Origin: Opitutales bacterium
Lineage (GTDB): Bacteria > Verrucomicrobiota > Verrucomicrobiia > Opitutales > UBA953
Assembly: GCA_030725715.1 (NCBI GenBank)
Contig: JANRFG010000034.1
Location: forward strand, 1-53,437
DNA length: 53,437 nt
Reading direction: 5' to 3'
Part shown: piece after piece, positions 43,270 to 50,770 of the stretch
Layout: every line of letters begins with the position of its first letter
Numbering within the stretch: the stretch's first letter is position 1
Position numbers and translations under genes: made by a program
Notes under the pieces: generated by a model
The model's input: only the letters and a program-made list of their open reading frames with translations
What the model was told of the DNA's origin: nothing
The model's database searches: none

Positions 43270-44331
43270 ATGCGCCTGACCCGCATCCGGGCGGCCGATT
43301 TCCGTAACCTCACCTTCGCCGACGTCGTCACCGACGCGCCGCGTGTCTTCCTGCTCGGCGACAACGGCCAAGGTAAGACCAACCTCCTCGAGGCCGCCGC
43401 CCTGGTGTCCTCGTTCCGCTCCTTCCGCACGACCGACATCTCGCCGCTGGTCCGCGCCGGTTGCGCCGAAGCCAGGTTGCGCCTGGATGTCAGACTGTCG
43501 CCGACCGATCAGGCCGAGATCGAACTCCGGCTGGCCAAGGGCTCGCGCAAGGCCCTGCTCAACGGCACACCGGTCAGCTCGGTCGCCCAGCATCTGGGTC
43601 AGTTCCCGACCATCGTCTTCTGCTCCGACGACCTCCGCCTCGTCCGCGGTTCGCCTTCCAACCGACGCCGCTGGCTCGACGCTGCGATCGGCGGCACCGA
43701 TGCATCCTACCTGACGGCCGTGCGCGACTACGGCCGCGCGCTCGAAGGCCGCAATGCCCTGCTCAAGGCCGAGGTGCGTTCCGACGAAGAACTACGTGCC
43801 TTCGAGAAAGCCATGCTCGCGCCCGCGCAATTGCTCGCCGCCACCCGGGCGCGTGTGCTGCCCGAACTCGCCACGACGCTCCGCGAGACCTGCGCCCGCG
43901 CCGGCTTCCCCGACAAAGGCGCCGATCTGCGTTACGCTCCGGATATCGCGGCCGATCAGCTGTCCGAAGTCTGGGCGAAGACCCGCTCCGCCGACCTGGC
44001 GACGGGGACGACCCTCCGCGGCCCGCAGCGGGACGACTTCTCGATGATCTTCGGAGGGCAGGACGCCGCCGACTACGCCTCCGAAGGTCAGCAGCGCCTG
44101 CTCGTTCTGGCCCTCTGCCTCGCCCGCCTGCAACGCGACACCACCCGCGCCCCGACCCCGCCGGTCATCCTGGCCGACGATGTGCTGGGCGAATTGGACG
44201 ATACCCGCCGCCGGGCCTTCTGGGAAGAAGTCGGAGAAAAGCATCAGGTTATCGCGACCGGCACCGTTCCCCCGCCTTCGGGCGAATGGCTGACCTACCG
44301 GGTCAGCGGGGGCAGCTACCTGCAGGCCTGA
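43270..44331 (+). CDS. recF: DNA replication/repair protein RecF
   Basis: The protein has 353 residues. The N-terminal strand RLTRIRAADFRNL is typical. Walker A is GDNGQGKTN, the ABC signature is SEGQQRLLVLAL and Walker B is VILADDVLGELDDTRR. These are spaced as in RecF SMC-like ATPases. RecF loads RecA at gaps through RecOR. It is usually beside dnaA/dnaN, but here it sits between a LysM lipoprotein and secG, so it has moved away from the origin cluster. Its start is three bases after the LysM stop. Confidence 0.93.
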   Translation: MRLTRIRAADFRNLTFADVVTDAPRVFLLGDNGQGKTNLLEAAALVSSFRSFRTTDISPLVRAGCAEARLRLDVRLSPTDQAEIELRLAKGSRKALLNGTPVSSVAQHLGQFPTIVFCSDDLRLVRGSPSNRRRWLDAAIGGTDASYLTAVRDYGRALEGRNALLKAEVRSDEELRAFEKAMLAPAQLLAATRARVLPELATTLRETCARAGFPDKGADLRYAPDIAADQLSEVWAKTRSADLATGTTLRGPQRDDFSMIFGGQDAADYASEGQQRLLVLALCLARLQRDTTRAPTPPVILADDVLGELDDTRRRAFWEEVGEKHQVIATGTVPPPSGEWLTYRVSGGSYLQA

Positions 44332-44339
44332 TTTTGGCG

Positions 44340-44368
44340 TTGTTTTATGGGGAAACGACCCCTTGGAT
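44340..44368 (+). promoter_or_regulatory. Candidate promoter of secG
   Basis: TTGTTT (44340-44345), a 17-base spacer and TTGGAT (44363-44368) are followed by six bases and the ATG at 44375. The -10 is weak. A GGGG/CCCC hairpin (about 44349-44362) lies in the spacer. Confidence 0.35.
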
Positions 44369-44374
44369 AGGGCC

Positions 44375-44842
44375 ATGTCGGACTTCCTTCTCTACGCCTC
44401 CGTGGTGGCCCTCTTCCTCGTCTGCATCCTCGTGGTCCTCGTGATCCTGATGCAGCGCCCCAGCGCCAACGCCGGCATGGGAGCCGCCCTCGGCGGTGGT
44501 GCCGCGGAAACCGTCTTCGGCGGCGAATCCGCCAACGTCCTCTCCAAGATGACGACCACCCTCACGGTCATCCTCTTCGTCCTCAGCTTCGGCCTCTACC
44601 TGGGCTTCGTCGCCCGCGAAAAGCCGTCCGTCAAGGCCCTCGATGCCGCGGCCACCGCCGCCCCGGCTGCGCCTGCCGCCGCTGCGCCTGCCGCCGCTGC
44701 GCCCGCCACCGCCGCCGCTCCGGCTTCTGCCGCTCCGGCCGCCCCCGCCCCTGTCGCTGCTCCCGCGGCCAAGCCCCAGTCCACCCCGGCCCCGGCCGCT
44801 ACGACCCCGGCCAAGCCCGCCGCTCCGGCTCCGGCCAAGTAA
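44375..44842 (+). CDS. secG: Preprotein translocase subunit SecG with long Ala/Pro tail
   Basis: The protein has 155 residues from the ATG at 44375. The first 85 residues are ordinary SecG. Helix one (about 4-26) is followed by the loop MQRPSANAGMGAALGGGAAETVFG, with the conserved QxxK-like and GGxxxxxFG pattern, then helix two (about 60-82). The last 65 residues or so are almost only Ala, Pro and a few Lys (runs of APAAAAP), which standard SecG lacks. SecG assists SecYE-driven export. The TTG at 44363 is an alternative start but does not improve the N-terminus. Confidence 0.88.
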   Translation: MSDFLLYASVVALFLVCILVVLVILMQRPSANAGMGAALGGGAAETVFGGESANVLSKMTTTLTVILFVLSFGLYLGFVAREKPSVKALDAAATAAPAAPAAAAPAAAAPATAAAPASAAPAAPAPVAAPAAKPQSTPAPAATTPAKPAAPAPAK

Positions 44843-44848
44843 GCCGCA

Positions 44849-45679
44849 GTGAAGCCCGGACTGCTCAGCCTGACCGTCCGCTGGGTAGCCTGTCTGGTCG
44901 CGCTCGGCGCCCTCGCCCAGCCCAACACCATCGGCGGTTTCCGCAAGCTGACGGAAGCTGATTCCGCGCAGTTCCTGGCCGGCTTCCGCAACTCGCGTCT
45001 CAGCGGCGACCTTGGCTTGCGTTTCGAGATCACCCACAAGCCCCGCCGCGGCGAAGCGTCGGCCCCGGTTCCGGGTACGCTCTGGGCCAGTTCGGTCGCC
45101 GGCGGTCAGCTGCTCCGCGGAGAAATCAGGGACGCCCGAGGTCGCCCGGCCTTGGCCTTCATTTCCTTCAAGTCGGCGACCGAAAGCCGCGTCTGGGTCT
45201 CTCTCAATGGCGCCCCGGCGAAGGAACTCGATGCCCGTGCGCCGCTGTTGCCGCTGGCCGAAGGGTTGCTGATCTCGCCCTTCGACCTGCAGATGCCTTT
45301 CACCCACTGGCCTCAGACGACCTACGTCACGACCGAGCGTCGCCGTCGTCCGGTGAATGTCTACGAGTCCGTCAATCAGCCCGGCCGGGAACCCGCCAAG
45401 GTGACCTTCTCGATCGACAGCGTCTACGGCGTGCTCGTCCAGGCGATCTGTCATGACGCCCGCGGCGAACCGACCCGCCAGATGCAGGTCGAGGAATTCT
45501 CCAAGGTCGGCGAGCAATGGATGCTGGCCGAGTGCAGCGTGCGCGACGAAGCCAGCCGTGACACCGACCTGCTCCGCATCACCGAGGCCGCCCTCGATGC
45601 GAAATTCGCGCCGGAGACCTTCGAGCCGGCGACCCTGATCCGCCCGGCCGCCCAGCCTACGCACTTCCAGAAACTGTGA
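44849..45679 (+). CDS. LolA-like outer-membrane lipoprotein-sorting family protein
   Basis: The protein has 276 residues from a GTG six bases after the secG stop. A signal peptide ends near ALAQ (about 24). The mature part is beta-strand rich: LRFEITHKPRRGE, VPGTLWASSVAGGQLLRGEI, ALAFISFKSATESRVWVSL, SPFDLQMPFTHWPQTTYV. This resembles the open barrel of LolA/LolB-like outer-membrane lipoprotein-sorting proteins. It probably carries lipids or lipoproteins through the periplasm. It overlaps the nif3-like gene by GTGA. The family call rests on pattern, not on a diagnostic motif. Confidence 0.7.
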   Translation: MKPGLLSLTVRWVACLVALGALAQPNTIGGFRKLTEADSAQFLAGFRNSRLSGDLGLRFEITHKPRRGEASAPVPGTLWASSVAGGQLLRGEIRDARGRPALAFISFKSATESRVWVSLNGAPAKELDARAPLLPLAEGLLISPFDLQMPFTHWPQTTYVTTERRRRPVNVYESVNQPGREPAKVTFSIDSVYGVLVQAICHDARGEPTRQMQVEEFSKVGEQWMLAECSVRDEASRDTDLLRITEAALDAKFAPETFEPATLIRPAAQPTHFQKL

Positions 45680-46437
45680 AGCCCTCCGTCACCGCCACCC
45701 AGGTCGCTCGTTTCTGCGACCTCCTTACCAACCGTAAGGCCATCGCCGACTTCGAGGGCTCCCGCAACGGGCTCCAACACAAGGGCACGCGCCCGGTGCG
45801 CAAGGTCGGCGCGGCCGTCGACGCGGGCGCCGAAGTCTTCGCCGAAGCCGCCCGCCGCGGCGTGGACTTCCTGATCGTCCACCACGGCATGTACTGGCGT
45901 CCGGTCTCGCCCGAACGCGAGGTCCGCGCGCACCGCAAGGCCGCGCTGAAGAAGGCCGGTCTCTCCCTCTACTCCAGCCACCTGCCGCTCGATGCGCATC
46001 CGGCCATCGGCAACAACGCCCTCATCGCCCAGGACCTCGGTCTCAAGGTCGTCGACTGGTTCGTGGATTACGAAGGCCTGCCGATCGCCTGCATCTGCCG
46101 TGGCATCCCGCGCAGCACGCTGCGTCAACGCCTGAAGGCCTCCTATCCGCAGACCTACAAGGGCATCGAGTTCGGCTCCGCCAAACCGAAGAAGATCGCC
46201 ATCCTCAGCGGCAGCGGCCGCAGCGCGCTCGAGCACCTCAAAACCGAAGGCTGCGACACGCTCATCACGGGTGAGCTGCGCGAAGAACATTTCAACGAAG
46301 CCCACGAACAGGGCTGGAACCTCTATCCCTGCGGACACTACGCGACCGAGACCTGGGGCGTGAAGGCCCTCGCGGCAGCGGTGGCCGCGGAGTTCGGCGT
46401 GAAGTGGGAGTTCATCCCCACAGGTAATCCGCTGTGA
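45676..46437 (+). CDS. Nif3-like dinuclear metal-centre protein
   Basis: The protein has 253 residues, GTG start, overlapping the previous stop. The family metal ligands are visible: FLIVHHGMYW (about 75-84) with two His, SSHLPLDAHPAIGNN (about 100-114) with His and Asp, and the C-terminal EEHFNEAHEQG and CGHYATE with His and Glu. These fit the YbgI/Nif3 family, which forms hexameric toroids with two metals per subunit. Relatives have been described as GTP cyclohydrolase type 1-like, but the activity here is unproven. It is followed by gluQ at a TGATG junction. Confidence 0.92.
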   Translation: MKPSVTATQVARFCDLLTNRKAIADFEGSRNGLQHKGTRPVRKVGAAVDAGAEVFAEAARRGVDFLIVHHGMYWRPVSPEREVRAHRKAALKKAGLSLYSSHLPLDAHPAIGNNALIAQDLGLKVVDWFVDYEGLPIACICRGIPRSTLRQRLKASYPQTYKGIEFGSAKPKKIAILSGSGRSALEHLKTEGCDTLITGELREEHFNEAHEQGWNLYPCGHYATETWGVKALAAAVAAEFGVKWEFIPTGNPL

Positions 46438-47279
46438 TGACCCGCGGACGGCTAGCCCCGACGCCCACCGGCTACCTGCACGTCGGCCACGCCCGCACTT
46501 TCGCCCTCGCCGCGGCCCGCGCCTCGGCCGGCACCCTGCTCTACCGCACCGAAGACCTCGACGCGGGACGGTGTCGTCCGGAGTTCGCGGATGCCGCCAT
46601 CGAAGACCTCCGCTGGCTCGGACTGCAATGGACCGAAGGCCCCGACGTCGGTGGCCCGCACGCGCCTTACGTGCAGTCGCAACGCCTGCCTTGGTTCCGC
46701 GACGTCTGGTCGCAACTCCAGGCGACCGGTGCGATCTATCCGTGCGATAAGTCCCGCAAGGACGTCGAACGCAGCCTCACCGCCCCGCACGCCGAGGACG
46801 ACGCCGAGCCGATCTTCCCGCCGGCCCTCCGCGCCCCCATCGGTGCAGGTCGTGAGGCTCGCGAACCTGGCCCGACCAACTGGCGCTTCCGCGTACCCGA
46901 TGGCGAGACCATCGCGTTCGTCGATGCGCTCCAAGGCCCGCAGGCGTTCGTCGCCGGACGCGACTTCGGCGACTTCCTGGTCTGGCGGAAGGACGGCTTC
47001 CCGGCCTACGAACTCGCCGTCGTCGCCGACGATCATGCCATGGGCGTCACCGAAGTCGTCCGCGGCTCCGACCTGCTTCTCTCGACCGCGCGTCAGCTGC
47101 TACTCTACCAAGCGCTTGGCTGGGCGGCCCCGACTTGGGCGCACGCGCCCCTGATCGTCGACGCCGAAGGCAAGCGACTCGCCAAGCGTACCGCCGGACT
47201 CTCGATCCGCGAACTCCGCCAAAAAGGAAAGACGCCGGAGGAAGTCCTCACGGCGCCTTTGGACCAGTTGCTGGATTGA
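46437..47279 (+). CDS. gluQ: Glutamyl-Q tRNA(Asp) synthetase
   Basis: The protein has 280 residues. It is a glutamyl-tRNA-synthetase catalytic core without the anticodon-binding domain. RLAPTPTGYLHVGHARTF carries the HIGH motif as HVGH. RTEDLDAGR, SQRLPWF, WRFRVPDG and VVRGSDLLLSTARQ follow. The KMSKS loop is RLAKRTAG. The zinc-binding cysteines of some GluQRS enzymes are mostly absent; only YPCDKSRKD is seen. It attaches glutamate to queuosine at position 34 of tRNA-Asp. The ATG at 46437 is used; a GTG one codon earlier (46434) is equally possible, since both overlap the nif3 stop. Confidence 0.92.
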   Translation: MTRGRLAPTPTGYLHVGHARTFALAAARASAGTLLYRTEDLDAGRCRPEFADAAIEDLRWLGLQWTEGPDVGGPHAPYVQSQRLPWFRDVWSQLQATGAIYPCDKSRKDVERSLTAPHAEDDAEPIFPPALRAPIGAGREAREPGPTNWRFRVPDGETIAFVDALQGPQAFVAGRDFGDFLVWRKDGFPAYELAVVADDHAMGVTEVVRGSDLLLSTARQLLLYQALGWAAPTWAHAPLIVDAEGKRLAKRTAGLSIRELRQKGKTPEEVLTAPLDQLLD

Positions 47280-47291
47280 CCAGCAGGAAAG

Positions 47292-48086
47292 TTACTTGGC
47301 CGCAGGCGCCGCGGAAGGTGCTTCGGCGGACGCGAGTTTGTCACGGAAGGCCTTGAAAGAGCGGGTCATCGCCTCATCGCCGTCCGCGAGCTTGATCGCT
47401 TCGTCGACATGCTTCAGGGCCTGCTCCTTGGCCGAGGGGTCGATCATCGCGAGGATGCGGGCCTTGTTGAAGGGCAGGACCGCGCGGCGCGTGCCGGTGA
47501 CATCGGCGAACATCTCCTCGAGGGCGGCTTCGGCGGCCTGGAAATCCTTGGCGGCGATGGCCTCGTTGATCTTCAGCCCCAGCACCCGGCTACGCTCCGA
47601 ACGTTCGGTCGTGGACTTCAATTCCTTGGCCAGCGCAGTCTTGCCCTCCGGCGTATTCTTGTAGGTGTCGAGCTTGGCGAGATACTCCTTGGCGGTCTGT
47701 CCGCCGAAGCCGCCGACGCGACCGAAGACCTCGCCTGACTTCGCGTCGAGCAGCAGGACGGTCGGGAAACTGTTCACGGCATACTTCTGCTGCCACTCGC
47801 GGTTCTTGGCCTTGAGCTCGGGCGCCTGCGGCTTGTTGCGCGGGAAATCCAGTTCGACCAGCACGTAGCGGGAGGCCGCCGCGGCGAACTCCGGCGACTC
47901 GAAGACGACCTTGTGCAAAGACTTGCAGGGCGGGCACCAGTCGCTGCCGGTGAAGTCCACCAAGACGGGCTTGTTCTCTTTGAGCCCTTGCGCTTTCGCG
48001 GCGTCGAGGTCGGTGAGCCAGACCGGCCCGGCGGCCGACAAGACCGCGGCGAGAAGGCTGAGCGGAAGCGCGAGGAGGAACTTCAT
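47292..48086 (-). CDS. Exported thioredoxin-fold protein (CPPC), second of a tandem pair
   Basis: The protein has 264 residues with a signal peptide of about 19. A thioredoxin-like domain (about 25-135) holds DFTGSDWCPPCKSLHK, with the redox pair Cys51-Cys54, and the cis-proline region NSFPTVLLLD. A helical C-terminal extension of about 120 residues follows, resembling TPR-type packing (EAIAAKDFQAAEAALEEMF). It probably reduces or isomerises periplasmic disulfides. CPPC is less common than CGPC. It starts seven bases after its paralogue's stop (48094), so the two are one transcription unit. Confidence 0.87.
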   Translation of the reverse strand: MKFLLALPLSLLAAVLSAAGPVWLTDLDAAKAQGLKENKPVLVDFTGSDWCPPCKSLHKVVFESPEFAAAASRYVLVELDFPRNKPQAPELKAKNREWQQKYAVNSFPTVLLLDAKSGEVFGRVGGFGGQTAKEYLAKLDTYKNTPEGKTALAKELKSTTERSERSRVLGLKINEAIAAKDFQAAEAALEEMFADVTGTRRAVLPFNKARILAMIDPSAKEQALKHVDEAIKLADGDEAMTRSFKAFRDKLASAEAPSAAPAAK

Positions 48087-48093
48087 CGGATGA

Positions 48094-48894
48094 TCACTTC
48101 CGAGCCTTCGCGGCGGCAGCGGCGGCGACCTGGGCGCGGAACTGCTTCACGTCGGCTAATTCCTTCACGTCGGCAGAGGTCTCCGCGATGATCTCATCAA
48201 GCACCTTGAGCAAGGCAGCGGGATCGCCTGGCTTGCAGGCCTGCGTGAGGCTCACCCGGGCGTTGATGACCAGGTTGAGCTTGGTCGCAGCGGTCATGGA
48301 CTTGGCTTTGATGAACTTCGCGAGGGCGGCCTCACCGCCGGCCAGGTCTTTCTTCTCGAAGAACGGAGTGAGGATGGTCTCGAGTTCGGAGCCGTAAGCA
48401 CGGACCATACCTTCATCCTTTTTGGCTTGGGCGAACGCCTTGCGTCCTTCGGCAGTATTGGCCTTCAGCAATTCGGCGAGGTGAGCGAGATACTTGACGG
48501 GACCGCCGGCCTCATAGCCGGTCTGCGCGAAAGGCTCGCCGTTGGCGTCGAGCAGCAGAATCGTCGGGAAGCCTTCGATGCCGAACTTCTCGGCGAGCGC
48601 CTTATTCTTCGCCTTTTCTTCGGCGGGCTGTTTCTTCTTCTGCGGGTAGTCGAGCTCCACGAGGACGAAGTCCTTGGTGACCGCGGCGAATTCCTTCTGG
48701 TCGAAGACTTCCTTCTTGAGGCGGATGCACCAGCCGCACCAGTCGCTGCCGGTGAAGTCGACCAGGATGGCCTTCTTCTCGGCCTTGGCGACCTTGATGC
48801 CTTCATCGAGGTCGGTCAGCCAGACGGCTTCAGCGGCGGAAAGGGAGACGGCGCTCAGGCAAAGCGCGACAAGGGCGAGGAGACGGCGGGGCAT
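48094..48894 (-). CDS. Exported thioredoxin-fold protein (CGWC), first of a tandem pair
   Basis: The protein has 266 residues with a signal peptide of about 22. The layout matches its neighbour: WLTDLDEGIKVAKAEKKAI, DFTGSDWCGWCIRLKK with redox Cys53-Cys56, and GFPTILLLDANG with the cis-proline. A helical extension to the C-terminus follows. The two paralogues keep TGSDWC, and a Trp precedes the second Cys here. They arose by tandem duplication and then diverged in the active-site dipeptide (GW versus PP), which should alter redox potential. A TTGCTT box lies 34 bases before the start. It is divergent from the chelatase gene. Confidence 0.87.
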   Translation of the reverse strand: MPRRLLALVALCLSAVSLSAAEAVWLTDLDEGIKVAKAEKKAILVDFTGSDWCGWCIRLKKEVFDQKEFAAVTKDFVLVELDYPQKKKQPAEEKAKNKALAEKFGIEGFPTILLLDANGEPFAQTGYEAGGPVKYLAHLAELLKANTAEGRKAFAQAKKDEGMVRAYGSELETILTPFFEKKDLAGGEAALAKFIKAKSMTAATKLNLVINARVSLTQACKPGDPAALLKVLDEIIAETSADVKELADVKQFRAQVAAAAAAKARK

Positions 48895-48935
48895 GCTTCA
48901 AGGAAACTCCGCTCCCGAAACGAAGCAACCCTGCG

Positions 48936-48964
48936 TTGCAAATACGAAGGTTATCCCTCACTTA
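48936..48964 (+). promoter_or_regulatory. Candidate leaderless promoter of the chelatase gene
   Basis: TTGCAA (48936-48941), a 17-base spacer and CACTTA (48959-48964) are followed by six bases and the ATG at 48971. The word ACTTAAGCCCCATG (48960-48973) is identical to that before menB. Confidence 0.5.
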
Positions 48965-48970
48965 AGCCCC

Positions 48971-49942
48971 ATGGCCGGCACCCGCATCTTCCTTGTCGAT
49001 AATGGTTCCTACGAACCTGCGGCGACCTTGGCCCTCCGAGGGCTGGCCAAGGAAGTCGGCAAGCTCATCGGCCAGGAAGTCCACCCGGTCTCGACGATGC
49101 ATTCGACGAAGATCGACCCTACCCTGCTCGGCGGCGTCCCTGCGGTCATCTTCGAAGGCGCCGTCCAGAAGGCGATGGCCGATGGCATCGACGAAATCGT
49201 GGTGCTCCCGCTCTTCATCGGCCCCAGCCGCGCGATCACCGAGTATCTCCCCAAGGTCTTCGCCGACGCCCAGCCTGGCGCGATGAAACTCAGCATCCGC
49301 GAACCGCTCTTCGGACCGGAACTGCAGGGCATGCTGATCGATAACCTCAAGTCGACCGGCTGGACCAAGGGCAGCGGCACGGTCTACCTTTGTGACCACG
49401 GCTCCCCGATTCCCGAAGTGACGCGTTGCCGCGATTTCTTCGCCAACGCCATCCGCGGCGAACTCGGCCTCAAGGACGACGAGCTCATCGCCTGCTCGAT
49501 GGAACGCCGCGAGGGCGCGGAATATGACTTCAACGAGCCCCTGCTCGAAGACGCGCTGCTATCCGGCAAGGGCGAAGTGGTCATCCTGATGCTCTTCCTC
49601 CTGCCCGGCCGTCATGCCGGCGGCGACGGGGACGTCGCGACGATCGTCAAGGAACACGCGCCCGCCGGCCTGCGCTGGAAGCTCAGCCCCCTGCTCGGCA
49701 CGCACCCTGCCCTGGCCTCCCTCCTCCAGTTACGGCACACGCCTCCGCTCGAACTCAGGCCGGCCAAGAAGATCGTCGTAGGCGCCATGCTTCTCCTGGG
49801 CCTGCTGCCGGTCGCGATCAACCTGCTCGCCCCGCCAAGCCTTGGACTCCTTGAACGCGTGCTGCTCTGGCTGGGCGGAGTCGCCGTCGTGATGGCCGGG
49901 CTCTACCTCGTCTTCCGGGCGAAGGTCTCGAAACAATCCTGA
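48971..49942 (+). CDS. CbiX/SirB-like chelatase with C-terminal membrane anchor
   Basis: The protein has 323 residues from the ATG at 48971. Two halves of a class II chelatase fold are seen. The first has FLVDNGSYEPAATLALRGLA and EIVVLPLFIGPSRAITEYLP. The second has TVYLCDHGSPIPEVT, carrying a His at the metal-insertion site, and VVILMLFLLPGRHAGGDGDV, with another His. The last 55 residues or so hold two hydrophobic segments (about 265-283 and 292-310), unlike soluble SirB or CbiX. It probably inserts iron into sirohydrochlorin for sirohaem, as cobA and cysI lie next to it; cobalt cannot be ruled out. Confidence 0.82.
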   Translation: MAGTRIFLVDNGSYEPAATLALRGLAKEVGKLIGQEVHPVSTMHSTKIDPTLLGGVPAVIFEGAVQKAMADGIDEIVVLPLFIGPSRAITEYLPKVFADAQPGAMKLSIREPLFGPELQGMLIDNLKSTGWTKGSGTVYLCDHGSPIPEVTRCRDFFANAIRGELGLKDDELIACSMERREGAEYDFNEPLLEDALLSGKGEVVILMLFLLPGRHAGGDGDVATIVKEHAPAGLRWKLSPLLGTHPALASLLQLRHTPPLELRPAKKIVVGAMLLLGLLPVAINLLAPPSLGLLERVLLWLGGVAVVMAGLYLVFRAKVSKQS

Positions 49943-49944
49943 AA

Positions 49945-50712
49945 TCAGGCGAACGCCGCGATGCGGCCCATCAGGCCCGCATGACGAGGCGGAGCGACGA
50001 CGGCGCCGACGACCGCGATGAGCGGCGTGGGCAAAACGGAAACGTCGACCTTACCTGAAGCGAGATCGGTCAGCGTGGTGAGCACGTCCGACGCGCCATC
50101 CTGCGAGACTTTCGAAAGCAGCCGGATCGGGAGATCGGCCTGGGCGCCGGCGGCGATGAGCTTCGTCGCGACAGAAGGCAACGCCTTCGCGCCCATGTAC
50201 AGACAGAGCGTGGCGCCGGTCTCGATGTGCGCTTTCCAATTCTGATCGGTACCGTCGGCGCAGTGGCCGGTCAGGAACGTGACCGACGCGGCCTTGCCGC
50301 GATGCGTCAGCGGGAACGCAGCGTCGGCGCCCGCGGCGGTCGCGGCGGTGACGCCAGGTACTACTTCGAAAGGAATGCCATGCGCGGCGAGATGATCCAT
50401 CTCTTCGCCTAGGCGTCCGAAAACACCAGGGTCGCCACCTTTGAGACGCACGATGAGACCGCCCTGGCGCGACTCGCGCACGATAACGGCGTTGATCTCA
50501 TCCTGAGTCATCGAGTGGACCCCACAGCGCTTGCCGACCGGCACGATCTTCGTAGACGAGGGAATCTCCGCCAACAAGGCGTCACCTGGTAGGGCGTCAT
50601 GGATGACCACATCGGCCTTCTGGAGCAGACGCAGCCCCCTGACGGTGATCAGGTCCGGGGCCCCGGGTCCTGCACCGACAAAGACCACCCGGCCGATGTC
50701 ACAATTTACCAT
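49945..50712 (-). CDS. cobA: Uroporphyrinogen-III C-methyltransferase
   Basis: The protein has 255 residues. SUMT signature motifs are VVFVGAGPGAPDLITVRGL (9-27), then IVRLKGGDPGVFGRLGEEM and PFEVVPGVTAATAAGADAAFPLTHR. No siroheme-synthase (CysG) N-terminal domain is attached, so the dehydrogenase step must lie elsewhere. It methylates uroporphyrinogen III twice to give precorrin-2, feeding sirohaem for CysI. It is convergent with the chelatase gene (two bases between stops) and divergent from cysI, across an AT-rich promoter region. Confidence 0.94.
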   Translation of the reverse strand: MVNCDIGRVVFVGAGPGAPDLITVRGLRLLQKADVVIHDALPGDALLAEIPSSTKIVPVGKRCGVHSMTQDEINAVIVRESRQGGLIVRLKGGDPGVFGRLGEEMDHLAAHGIPFEVVPGVTAATAAGADAAFPLTHRGKAASVTFLTGHCADGTDQNWKAHIETGATLCLYMGAKALPSVATKLIAAGAQADLPIRLLSKVSQDGASDVLTTLTDLASGKVDVSVLPTPLIAVVGAVVAPPRHAGLMGRIAAFA

Positions 50713-50770
50713 TTATTTAAACTTGACCCCTATTTATGTAATCCTAACTCATCTTATCAAGTATTAAATC
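50713..50770. promoter_or_regulatory. AT-rich divergent cobA-cysI control region
   Basis: This is the most AT-rich stretch outside the left edge. Toward cysI, TTGACC (50723-50728) is followed after 17 bases by AACTCA (50746-50751). Toward cobA, TTGATA (50760-50755, minus) is followed by ATAAAT after 17. Each -35 lies 48 bases from its start codon, so the two promoters mirror each other. Confidence 0.5.
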
